From the NCBI RefSeq assembly GCF_002934605.1, contig NZ_PTJC01000006.1, positions 1,550,001-1,614,000 on the forward strand: 64,000 nucleotides of DNA, read 5' to 3'. The notes under the pieces are model-generated. The model made no database searches, was not told the origin of the DNA, and saw only the letters and a list, made by a program, of their open reading frames with translations. The position numbers and the translations under genes are program-made. The stretch comes from Neolewinella xylanilytica (GTDB lineage: Bacteria > Bacteroidota > Bacteroidia > Chitinophagales > Saprospiraceae). This document shows positions 17,160-24,716 of this stretch, one piece after another (the first letter of the stretch is position 1; each line of letters starts with the position of its first letter).

Positions 17160-17900
17160 CTACTTCGCGTCCTGACGGGCAAACACTTTCCGCAGCAATT
17201 CAGTATTGCGCAACGCGGGCTTTTCGCGTAATTCTGTTTCCTTCACCTCGATCAAACCAAACATTCCGTCCAATGCGCGGCTGGTAACGTAAACGTCCAG
17301 TTCGGGTTCGGTTTTTTTCACGAGGGGGATTTTGTTGTAGGCGGTAACCACCCGGTTCCAGATCTCGTTGGCGTTGACTTCGTCCAGGGCCGCCCGGATG
17401 ACGGGTTGGAACTCTCCGGTCAGGGCGGTGGAGGTACTGGTCTCCAGGTAACGGGTAGCCGCGTCCTTTTCGCCCATCAGGAGGTTCATCGCGTCCCGAA
17501 AGGTGAGCCCCTTGATCGCGTCCACGAAGATCGGGGTGGCTTTCTTCGCCGCCAGTTCGGCCGCGCGGTTGATCCGCTCGGTTAGGTCCTGCTCGATGTT
17601 ACCGAAGCCGGGTAGGGCACTCACCCGGCTGACGATCGCCTGAGCTTCCTCCGGCAGGAGGATTTTGTAGGGACTTCCGTAGTAGCCGTTCTCGGCGGAA
17701 AGGCTGGTCACCGCCTGGCCTACCCCCTGGTCCAGGGCCTCTTTCAGGGCTTGTCCGACTTCTTCGTTGCTCAACGGGCTATCGCCGCGCAACACCCCTT
17801 CCGCCTTGTCGGCTAATTTACCCAGCTTTCCGAATTGCGCGTTGGCGGGGAAAGCAAAGAGGCTAGTAAGCGCTAGAATGAAAAGTAGGCGAAGTTTCAT
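17160..17900 (-). CDS. DUF4197 domain secreted protein
   Basis: The 246-residue product has a signal peptide (MKLRLLFILALTSLFAFPANAQ) followed by the DUF4197 signature: SNEEVGQALKEALDQGVGQAV, YKILLPEEAQ, AAELAAKKATPIFVDAIKGLTFRDAMNLLMG, and DVYVTSRALDGMFGLIEVKE. The family is helical and found across Gram-negative bacteria, with no known function. It lies 133 bp upstream of the TonB receptor on the same strand. Confidence 0.92.
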   Translation of the reverse strand: MKLRLLFILALTSLFAFPANAQFGKLGKLADKAEGVLRGDSPLSNEEVGQALKEALDQGVGQAVTSLSAENGYYGSPYKILLPEEAQAIVSRVSALPGFGNIEQDLTERINRAAELAAKKATPIFVDAIKGLTFRDAMNLLMGEKDAATRYLETSTSTALTGEFQPVIRAALDEVNANEIWNRVVTAYNKIPLVKKTEPELDVYVTSRALDGMFGLIEVKETELREKPALRNTELLRKVFARQDAK

Positions 17901-18147
17901 AAGGTAAGGGTTTAAGCAAGTAAACGGCTGGCTCGCCCGGGAGATTACTAAGGAGACGTTAAGTATTACTTACGGTGGACTTCCACACCGAAAACACGCG
18001 CCCCCGCAGGTCGCCTACCGCGTACGGCTACACGCCGGGTTGCTATCGCTTTTTCCCGGAAGGATGAGTATAGGACCTGCAAGTGTCCAAAGGACCTTGG
18101 AGTATCCGGCCTGGTATCTAAGCCTCCACGCAGCTGTAGCTATCCGG

Positions 18148-19209
18148 TCAGACCAAAATATCCTCCCGTTCCGTACCCTCCACTTCCAGGATAAAATCCG
18201 CTCCGAAGAGTCCGGCCGGCGTCTGGTACCCGGGCTTCGCCTGTCCGTCAAGCACCCGCCGCACGATCATCAGACTGGTGATCCCGGTCAGGGTATAGCC
18301 TTCGGGCGTTCGCATCCGGGCGGCGACGGTGCGTCCGCTTACGTCTTTTACCTCGCCGTATATATAGGTCTCGGCCTCGGCCCGTTGCGCGTCGTCCGGC
18401 CCCGCGGGGCGGTCCTCTATTTTCTTCTGGAGAAAGCGTTGTACCGGACCGAGTTGGAGTATCGGGCCCAGCCAGTTGCTGCGCTCCATGGTTTTCAGCT
18501 GCTTGGGGGGCACGGCGAAGAAGGTCTTGATATTCGGGATGCCCGTGGTGAAGTAGGCGGTGAAGACGTCACCCCAGGGAATGGTCACCGCCCGCAGGGA
18601 AATTTGCTCGGTGAAGGGGAAGTCGCGGGTTTCGTGGGCGGCCTTTACCTTTTTGATGGCCCCGTGTTCCCGGATCGCTCCGCCGTTGCCGGCCCCGCCC
18701 AGCATGGTCTTCGCTGTTCCCCGGCTTATCCCGCCGCCCTTCCAGGCAAAGGCAAGCACCAGCTCGGTGGCCGCTTTCATCTGCTGCTTCAGGTAGGCGG
18801 CCATGCAGTCGGTGGGCACCACGTCGAAGCCGACGCCGGGCATTAGCATAATCCCTGCCCGCTGTGCTTCGGGGCCCATTTTTGCTGCCCGGGCGAATAC
18901 GGGAATTTCACCGGTGATGTCCAGGTAATGGGTGCCGGTACGCAGGCAAGCCTCCATCATCGGTTCGGCCGTATGCTCGAAGGGCCCCGCCGCGTGCAGT
19001 ACTACGGTGAAGTCCTGCAGCAAATCATCCAGTTCGGTCCGGTTATTCAGGTCTACCGCCCGGTAGTCGTAGCCAAACTCGTGGTGCATGGCCTCCAGTT
19101 TCTCCGCGTTGCGACCGCTCAGCAAGGGGCGCAGGCCATGATCGGCGGCCATGCGGGTAATCAGTCGGCCGGTATAGCCGTAAGCACCGTACAGTAGGAA
19201 GTCCGACAT
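18148..19209 (-). CDS. Saccharopine dehydrogenase-like / trans-acting enoyl reductase family protein
   Basis: An N-terminal Rossmann motif LLYGAYGYTGRLI (about residues 4-16) and RPLLSGRNAEKLEAM mark an NAD(P)-binding domain. HAAGPFEHTAEPMMEACLRTGTHYLDITGEIPVF (about 70-105) and GVGFDVVPTDCMAAYLK are typical of the saccharopine dehydrogenase-like family that includes trans-acting enoyl reductases. The 353-residue length fits. Substrate is unknown. The minus-strand start at 19209 is preceded by an exact copy of the recurrent GC-rich element. Confidence 0.88.
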   Translation of the reverse strand: MSDFLLYGAYGYTGRLITRMAADHGLRPLLSGRNAEKLEAMHHEFGYDYRAVDLNNRTELDDLLQDFTVVLHAAGPFEHTAEPMMEACLRTGTHYLDITGEIPVFARAAKMGPEAQRAGIMLMPGVGFDVVPTDCMAAYLKQQMKAATELVLAFAWKGGGISRGTAKTMLGGAGNGGAIREHGAIKKVKAAHETRDFPFTEQISLRAVTIPWGDVFTAYFTTGIPNIKTFFAVPPKQLKTMERSNWLGPILQLGPVQRFLQKKIEDRPAGPDDAQRAEAETYIYGEVKDVSGRTVAARMRTPEGYTLTGITSLMIVRRVLDGQAKPGYQTPAGLFGADFILEVEGTEREDILV

Positions 19210-19526
19210 AAGAAGGGCAATTTAAAAGGATGAAGGGCGAAACAACAGCGAGCTCCCGTTCGGCCAAGCGGTGGGCGCCGGGGCGCAGGTGCAAGGATCG
19301 TCAGCGGGGGAATGTTCATTTCCGGCCGAGGCTCCTCCGGTCAGCGGCATTACGCCCGCCTCGTTTACGGCCTCCATCTCTTGGTATCCGTTCGATCTTT
19401 TTACGGAAGATAGTCGCTGCTTTGCCTACGCTCTGAAGGGAGGTCCACACTGTGCCGAATTACCGGGTTGCGCTTTCACGACCTCCGAGTTCTCGACCGC
19501 GAAACGGGTACACCGGTCGCCATCAT
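19210..19526. other. Intergenic region, no gene seen
   Basis: This 317-bp stretch holds the minus-strand GC-rich element at 19275-19294, presumed part of the 5' region of the gene at 18148-19209. No open frame in it has a recognisable product. Confidence 0.6.
19275..19294 (-). promoter_or_regulatory. Exact copy of the recurrent 20-bp GC-rich upstream element
   Basis: The minus strand reads TTGCACCTGCGCCCCGGCGC, ending 65 bp before the start of the oxidoreductase gene. The sequence TGCGC-CCCG-GCGC can form a short hairpin. The same 20 bases occur upstream of the genes at 30228 and 57352. Confidence 0.6.
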
Positions 19527-20210
19527 CCAAGGTTGAAGCCCTTGAGCTGAGATAAGCTTCCTACCGGCTCACCCTAGAAGGGTTCGACCTTGGAGCGTAG
19601 GCTTCGGTTAAGAGCGGTCCAAGCTCGAAGCCCTCCGGGCTGAGATGGTATATCCACCAGCTCCCCACTACAAGTTTTCGATCCCGCAATTGACACGCCG
19701 GTCACCATAATCCAAGGTCGAAGCCCTCCGGGCTGAGATGAGCTACCCAATAGCTCAGCCTAGTAAGGCTTCGACCTCGAAACGTGGCGGCGGTTCTGCG
19801 ATCATCCAAGGTTGAAGCCCTTGAGCTGAGATAAGCTTTCCACCGGCTCGCCCTAGAAGGGTTCGACCTCGGAGCGTTGGCTTCAGTTGGGAGCGGTCCA
19901 AGCTCGAAGCCCTTGAGGTGAGATAAGCTTCCCACCGGCTCACCCTAGAAGGGTTCGACCTTGGAGCGTAGGCTTCGGTTAAGAGTGGTCCAAGGTCGAA
20001 GCCCTCCGGGCTGAGATGAGCTACCCAACAGCTCACCCTAGAAGGGTTCGACCTCGGAACGTGGCGGCGGTTCTGCGTTCAACCAAGGTCGAAGCCCTCC
20101 GGGCTGAGTTGCTACGCACACCCTAGATGCTCAGCTTACCACAGAAGGATTTGACCTTGGAGCGTAGGCTTTGGTCGGGAGCGATCCAAGATCAAGCCTT
20201 CGTGGCTAAG
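19527..20210. repeat. Array of about eight imperfect hairpin repeats with a 92-94 bp period
   Basis: CCAAGgT/CcTCGAAGCCC-like starts occur at 19527, 19619, 19712, 19806, 19898, 19990, 20083 and, degenerate, 20186, spaced 92, 93, 94, 92, 92, 93 and 103 bp. Most units are long inverted repeats: CCAAGGTYGAA at one end pairs with TTCGACCTTGG about 55 bases later, enclosing CCCTCCGGGCTGAGAT and an inner GAGCT/AGCTC. Spacers alternate between AGCGTAGGCTTCGGTTAAGAG-like and AACGTGGCGGCGGTTCTGCG-like types. No plausible coding sequence runs through. The array fills the divergent region between the oxidoreductase gene and the trp promoter. A solo half-copy lies at 23887-23909. Confidence 0.88.
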
Positions 20211-20293
20211 ATGACAGCCAACACTTGCTCGGCCGAAAATCCCAAACGCCCAACGAGCAGCTTGATTAGACCTTTAAACTTTGTCCTTAATCC

Positions 20294-20325
20294 TTTGGAA
20301 ATCGTACTTTTTTCCCCCTATCTTG
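20294..20325 (+). promoter_or_regulatory. Promoter of the trp operon (TTTG -33, TATCTTG -7)
   Basis: TTTG at 20294-20297 and TATCTTG at 20319-20325 are separated by 21 bp, a good Bacteroidota promoter. Transcription would start at or very near the leader-peptide ATG at 20331, so the leader may be read from an almost leaderless mRNA. Confidence 0.6.
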
Positions 20326-20330
20326 CCGCC

Positions 20331-20381
20331 ATGCAAATGACCAATACCAACTGGTGGTGGCTGAACCGTACTCCCGAATGA
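20331..20381 (+). CDS. trpL: trp operon leader peptide, MQMTNTNWWWLNRTPE
   Basis: A 16-codon open frame begins right after the promoter and contains three consecutive TGG (Trp) codons at 20352-20360, ending in TGA at 20379-20381. It is followed within 10 bases by an antiterminator arm and then a terminator hairpin. This is the classical arrangement for ribosome-mediated attenuation: a ribosome stalled at the Trp codons when charged tRNA-Trp is scarce leaves the antiterminator free; a ribosome reaching the stop codon covers it. Three Trp in a row in a 16-residue peptide is very unlikely by chance, given Trp is the rarest residue. Confidence 0.88.
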   Translation: MQMTNTNWWWLNRTPE

Positions 20382-20390
20382 GCACGCGCT

Positions 20391-20451
20391 AGCCCTTTTG
20401 CACAAAAAATCAAAGGCTCGTCGGTTGCTCCGGCGGGCCTTTCGCTATTTT
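20391..20451 (+). promoter_or_regulatory. trp attenuator: antiterminator arm and terminator hairpin
   Basis: The terminator stem is 20412-20424 (AAAGGCTCGTCGG) with 20430-20442 (CCGGCGGGCCTTT), 13 pairs including two G-U, loop TTGCT, followed by CGCTATTTT. The antiterminator is AGCCCTTTTG (20391-20400), which can pair with CAAAGGCT (20411-20418) and so occupy the 5' arm of the terminator. GGCT at 20359-20362, overlapping the last Trp codon, is complementary to AGCC at 20391-20394, a candidate but short 1:2 pairing. Confidence 0.82.
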
Positions 20452-20488
20452 AGCCCCCGCAGCTGCCGATATAAACTCTCTCTCCCCC

Positions 20489-21928
20489 TTGTCTACGACT
20501 ACGCTAGCTTCCGAACAAACTGCCCTGACCGTCCGCAGCCGGCGCCTGACGGCCGATCAGCTGACGCCCGTTTCGCTCTACCTGGCCCTGCGCGACCGGT
20601 TCACCGATCCCGTGCTGCTGGAATCCAACGAAACCCGCAACCACGAGCACTACTTCAGCATCATCGGACTGGAAACACTCGCCTTTTACCGCGTCGAGGA
20701 CGGCCGCATTCATCGGGGCAGGGTAGGGCAGACGATCCGGGAATTGCCCTGCACCGACGCCGACACCGTCAGCGACGACCTGAGCGCTTACCTGAAATCA
20801 TTCGCTATCGATTACGGAGATACTCCCCAGCTGGTGAGGCAGTTCAACGGACTGATCGGCCACACGAATTTCGAGGGCGTCGCGTATTTCGATACGCTGT
20901 CGTTCCGAAATCCATCGCGGCTGCGGTCCCCCGCCCTCCGCTACCACCTGTACCGCTTCGTGCTGGTGTTCCACCACTACCGCGACGAACTCCTCCTCAT
21001 CGAGAACCTGCCCGACGGAGAAACCAGTCGCCTCGACGAGGTCGAACGCTGCATCCGGGCTGGGGGCACCGTGCATCCGTTCACTCCCCGGGGGGAGTCC
21101 ACCAGTAACATGACGGACGACGATTTCAAGGCGCTCGTGGCGAAGGGCAAGCACCACTGCCGGATCGGCGACGTGTTCCAGATCGTGCTAAGCCGCCAGT
21201 TCCGCCAGGAATTCCACGGGGATGAGTTCCAGGTGTACCGGGCGTTGCGCAGTATCAATCCCTCGCCCTACCTCTTTTACTTCGATTACGGGGACTACCG
21301 GATCATGGGCTCCAGTCCCGAAAGCCAGATGGTGATCCGCGACGGGGTGGCCCGCCTCAATCCCATCGCCGGTACCTATCGCCGTACCGGCGACGCGGAC
21401 CAAGACCGGGAAGCCACCGAACGGCTCCTGGCTGACCCGAAGGAAAATGCCGAGCACGTCATGCTGGTAGACCTGGCCCGCAACGACCTCAGCCGCCATA
21501 CCCGGGAGGTCACCGTGCGCAGCCTGAGGGAAGTACACTACTACAGCCACGTCATCCACCTGGTGAGTACCGTCGACGGCAAGCTGGAGGCGGATGATGT
21601 AGCCGTTCGCGTCTTCGGAGACACCTTTCCCGCCGGAACCCTCAGCGGCGCACCGAAGTACCGGGCCATCGAACTGATCGACCAGTACGAAAAGCAGCAA
21701 CGGGGATTCTACGGCGGCGCCATCGGCTTTATCGACTTCGAAGGGGGAATGAACCAAGCCATCCTCATTCGTTCCTTTTTCAGCCAGGACAACGCCCTCC
21801 ACTACCAGGCCGGTGCCGGGGTGGTGGCGGCCAGCAACGAGGAAAGCGAGATGCAGGAGGTGTATAATAAGCTCGGCGCGCTTACCAAAGCCATCGCCAA
21901 GGCGGAAACCCTGCCGGCTAGCTTTTGA
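20489..21928 (+). CDS. trpE: Anthranilate synthase component I
   Basis: TrpE makes anthranilate from chorismate and ammonia supplied by TrpG. The protein (479 residues) has an N-terminal LLESNE motif (about residues 43-48), which in the family forms part of the tryptophan feedback site, and a chorismate-binding domain with IGDVFQIVLSRQF, YRALRSINPSPYLFYFDY, IMGSSPESQMV, PIAGTYRRTG, ENAEHVMLVDLARND, FPAGTLSGAPK and YGGAIGFIDF. The start is a TTG at 20489; no ATG precedes the conserved region in frame. It follows the attenuator by 38 bp. The next gene, trpG, starts 140 bp downstream. Confidence 0.96.
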   Translation: MSTTTLASEQTALTVRSRRLTADQLTPVSLYLALRDRFTDPVLLESNETRNHEHYFSIIGLETLAFYRVEDGRIHRGRVGQTIRELPCTDADTVSDDLSAYLKSFAIDYGDTPQLVRQFNGLIGHTNFEGVAYFDTLSFRNPSRLRSPALRYHLYRFVLVFHHYRDELLLIENLPDGETSRLDEVERCIRAGGTVHPFTPRGESTSNMTDDDFKALVAKGKHHCRIGDVFQIVLSRQFRQEFHGDEFQVYRALRSINPSPYLFYFDYGDYRIMGSSPESQMVIRDGVARLNPIAGTYRRTGDADQDREATERLLADPKENAEHVMLVDLARNDLSRHTREVTVRSLREVHYYSHVIHLVSTVDGKLEADDVAVRVFGDTFPAGTLSGAPKYRAIELIDQYEKQQRGFYGGAIGFIDFEGGMNQAILIRSFFSQDNALHYQAGAGVVAASNEESEMQEVYNKLGALTKAIAKAETLPASF

Positions 21929-22068
21929 GGAAGCTCGCGCCATATTTTTTGAGTCGTGGATGTTCTCTTTAATTGCTCGGCCGCGCACACCGGTCCTCCC
22001 CGCGCCAACGATGCGAGCGTTCGCGAGCAACCGCAGTTATTCCGTTCAGCCGCACTACATGTGATCTA

Positions 22069-22668
22069 ATGAAAATACTAATCCTCGATAACTACGATTC
22101 CTTCACCTACAACCTCGTTCACTATATAGAGGACGAGCTCGGTGAAGACATTGACGTCTTCCGCAACGACGCCATCGACCTCGACGCCGTAGCCGCCTAC
22201 GACCTCGTCGTATTGAGCCCCGGCCCGGGCCTCCCCGCGGACGCCGGCATCATGCCCGCCCTGATCAAGCGCTACGCCAGCGAAAAGGTGATCTTCGGAG
22301 TCTGCCTCGGTCACCAGGCGATCGGGGAAGCCTACGGAGGCAGCCTGCACAACCTGAGCCAAGTGCACCACGGGGTGGAGACGGAAATGGTGCGCACCCT
22401 CACCGATGACGTCCTCTTCGCCGAGGTGCCCGAGCGCTTCCGGGCCGGCCGCTATCACAGCTGGGTGATCGACCCCGCCACGCTGCCCGACGAGCTCGAG
22501 ATTACCGCTACCGACGAAGTGGGCGGAATCATGGCCATGCGCCACCGCCACCTCCCCGTTTTCGGCGTTCAATTCCACCCCGAGAGCATTATGACGGAAC
22601 ACGGACGGCTCATGATCCGAAATTTACTGAACTTCGTGAAAAGCCGGCAAGCCGCCGCCCAAGCATAA
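22069..22668 (+). CDS. trpG: Anthranilate synthase component II (glutamine amidotransferase)
   Basis: A class I glutamine amidotransferase of 199 residues. It shows LDNYDSFTYNLVHYI at the N-terminus, SPGPG (about residues 50-54), the nucleophile in FGVCLGHQAIGE (Cys about 79), and FHPES carrying the His-x-Glu pair. It passes ammonia to TrpE. The ATG at 22069 gives the usual N-terminus; an in-frame upstream extension is not conserved. Its stop is 3 bp before trpB. In many Bacteroidota trpD, trpC and trpF would follow, but here trpB follows directly. Confidence 0.95.
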   Translation: MKILILDNYDSFTYNLVHYIEDELGEDIDVFRNDAIDLDAVAAYDLVVLSPGPGLPADAGIMPALIKRYASEKVIFGVCLGHQAIGEAYGGSLHNLSQVHHGVETEMVRTLTDDVLFAEVPERFRAGRYHSWVIDPATLPDELEITATDEVGGIMAMRHRHLPVFGVQFHPESIMTEHGRLMIRNLLNFVKSRQAAAQA

Positions 22669-22671
22669 CCC

Positions 22672-23868
22672 ATGATACAGACCAAGATAGACGACCGCGG
22701 ATACTACGGCCGCTTCGGGGGGGCCTACATCCCCGAGATGCTGCACGCCAACGTCGAAGAGCTGCGGCAAAATTACCTGCAGATGATGGCCGATCCCGAA
22801 TTCCGGCGGGAGTTCGACCTGCTACTGAAGGACTACGTCGGCCGGCCCAGTCCGCTGTACTACGCCGACCGGCTCAGTAAGCATTACGGGGCTAAGGTAT
22901 ACCTGAAGCGGGAAGACCTCAACCACACCGGTGCCCATAAAATCAACAACACCATCGGCCAGATCCTGCTGGCCGAACGCCTGGGTAAAAAACGCATCAT
23001 CGCCGAAACGGGTGCGGGTCAACACGGGGTCGCTACGGCGACCGTCTGCGCCCTGAAGGGACTGCGGTGCATCGTCTACATGGGCGAGGTGGACATCGAG
23101 CGCCAAGCCCCTAATGTAGCCCGTATGCGGATGCTCGGGGCCGAGGTACGTCCGGCCCGCAGCGGATCCCGCACCCTGAAGGATGCCACGAACGAGGCCA
23201 TTCGCGACTGGATTGCCAACCCCGACGATACCCACTACATCATCGGCTCGGTAGTGGGGCCGCACCCGTACCCGGATATGGTGGCCCGTTTCCAGGCGAT
23301 CATCTCCGAGGAGACGAAGTGGCAGTTGCAGGAGAAGATCGGCCGCGACTACCCGGATGCCATCGTGGCCTGCGTGGGCGGGGGCAGTAACGCCGCCGGA
23401 GCCTATTACCATTACCTCAACGACGAGCGGGTGCGCCTGATCGCCGTGGAAGCCGCCGGCCTGGGCGTCGACAGCGGCGAATCGGCCGCAACGAGCCAGC
23501 TCGGTACCGAAGGCATCATCCACGGTAGCCGCACGCTGCTGATGCAGACCGAAGACGGCCAGATCGTGGAACCCTACAGCATTTCCGCCGGCCTCGATTA
23601 TCCGGGTATCGGTCCGCTGCACGCCTTCCTCATCGACAGCGCGCGCGCGGAGGCCATCAGCGTCACCGACGACGATGCGCTGAAGGCCGCCCTGTTCGTG
23701 GCCCGGCAGGAAGGCATCATTCCCGCCCTGGAAACGGCCCACGCCTTTGCCGCCCTGGATCAGATGACCTACGGTCCGGAGGATGTCATCGTCGTCTGCC
23801 TCAGCGGCCGCGGCGATAAAGACTTAGCCGCCTTCTCAGCTTATTTGGACAGCGATTCCCTGACGTAA
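22672..23868 (+). CDS. trpB: Tryptophan synthase beta chain
   Basis: The 398-residue PLP enzyme joins indole and serine to give tryptophan. Visible are [11 protein letters not shown] at the start, the PLP lysine in [13 protein letters not shown] (Lys about 90), [11 protein letters not shown], the phosphate-binding [10 protein letters not shown] (about 235), GLDYPGIGP, and a C-terminal [10 protein letters not shown]. Length matches the family. It forms the alpha2-beta2 complex with TrpA, encoded 46 bp downstream. Confidence 0.98.
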   Translation: MIQTKIDDRGYYGRFGGAYIPEMLHANVEELRQNYLQMMADPEFRREFDLLLKDYVGRPSPLYYADRLSKHYGAKVYLKREDLNHTGAHKINNTIGQILLAERLGKKRIIAETGAGQHGVATATVCALKGLRCIVYMGEVDIERQAPNVARMRMLGAEVRPARSGSRTLKDATNEAIRDWIANPDDTHYIIGSVVGPHPYPDMVARFQAIISEETKWQLQEKIGRDYPDAIVACVGGGSNAAGAYYHYLNDERVRLIAVEAAGLGVDSGESAATSQLGTEGIIHGSRTLLMQTEDGQIVEPYSISAGLDYPGIGPLHAFLIDSARAEAISVTDDDALKAALFVARQEGIIPALETAHAFAALDQMTYGPEDVIVVCLSGRGDKDLAAFSAYLDSDSLT

Positions 23869-23886
23869 ATATTATCAGTCATCCCG

Positions 23887-23909
23887 GCCCGGAGGGCCTC
23901 GACCTTGGA
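23887..23909 (-). repeat. Solo half-copy of the 93-bp hairpin repeat between trpB and trpA
   Basis: The minus strand matches the start of the repeat units at 19527-20210 (TCCAAGGTCGAagCCCTCCGGGC form) over 23 bases with a single mismatch. It ends 5 bp before the trpA ATG. GGCCCGGAGGGCC at 23886-23898 could form a small hairpin in the mRNA. Confidence 0.7.
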
Positions 23910-23914
23910 CCATT

Positions 23915-24712
23915 ATGAATCGATTGAGCAGACTATTTTCCGAAAAGAAACGCGACGTCCTTAATATCTACTTTACCGCCGGCTATCCCGCCCTCGACAG
24001 CACGGTGCCGATCATCCGGAACCTGGCTGAGGCCGGGGCGGACCTGATCGAGGTCGGCATGCCGTATTCGGATCCCATGGCCGACGGAGAGACCATTCAA
24101 CAGAGTAGCATGGTCGCCCTCCAGAACGGCATGACGCTTAAGCTCCTCTTCGAACAACTCACCGAGGCCCGCCGCCACACCCAGATCCCGCTGGTGATGA
24201 TGGGGTACTACAACCAGGTGATGCAGTACGGTGCCGAGCGTTTCGTAGGGGCCGCGGCCGCTGCCGGTGTGGACGGGCTTATTCTTCCCGATCTGCCATC
24301 CTTCGAGTATCAGCGCGATTTTCGGCAACTGGCCGACGCGGCCGGACTGGAAGTGAGCTTTCTCATTACCCCGCATACGACGGACGAGCGCATCCGGGAA
24401 ATCGCGGGAAGCAGCAGCGGCTTCCTCTACGTCGTTAGCAGCAGCAGCATCACGGGGGGCAGTTCGCAGATCAGCGACCGGCAGCGCGCCTATTTCGACC
24501 GCATCGCCGCCCTCGACCTGCCGAACCCGAAACTGATCGGCTTCGGGATCAGCGACGCGGAAACCTTCCGTACCGCTTGCGAATACTTCAACGGAGCCAT
24601 TATCGGCAGTGCCTTCATCCGCGCGTTAAAGGACCAGGAGGAACGGGTAGAAGCAGCCACCCGGGAATTCGTGCGCGGGATCCTGGAGCCCAGCCTGGCG
24701 GCAAAAAGGTAG
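23915..24712 (+). CDS. trpA: Tryptophan synthase alpha chain
   Basis: TrpA cleaves indole-3-glycerol phosphate to indole for TrpB. The 265-residue TIM-barrel shows YFTAGYP, the catalytic Glu in ADLIEVGMPYSDPMADG (Glu about 46, Asp about 57), GVDGLILPDLP, FLYVVSSSSITGG and GFGISDAET with GAIIGSAFIR for phosphate binding. The start ATG at 23915 follows a solo repeat fragment. miaA begins 4 bp after its stop codon. Confidence 0.97.
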   Translation: MNRLSRLFSEKKRDVLNIYFTAGYPALDSTVPIIRNLAEAGADLIEVGMPYSDPMADGETIQQSSMVALQNGMTLKLLFEQLTEARRHTQIPLVMMGYYNQVMQYGAERFVGAAAAAGVDGLILPDLPSFEYQRDFRQLADAAGLEVSFLITPHTTDERIREIAGSSSGFLYVVSSSSITGGSSQISDRQRAYFDRIAALDLPNPKLIGFGISDAETFRTACEYFNGAIIGSAFIRALKDQEERVEAATREFVRGILEPSLAAKR

Positions 24713-24716
24713 TCCG

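Noticed and set aside
19527-20210. CRISPR array
   Set aside because: Repeat units are about 70 bp of hairpin with about 24-bp spacers that themselves recur; there are no unique spacers and no cas genes.
19527-20210. Integron attC cassette array
   Set aside because: The units resemble attC in being inverted repeats, but there are no cassettes between them and no integrase nearby.
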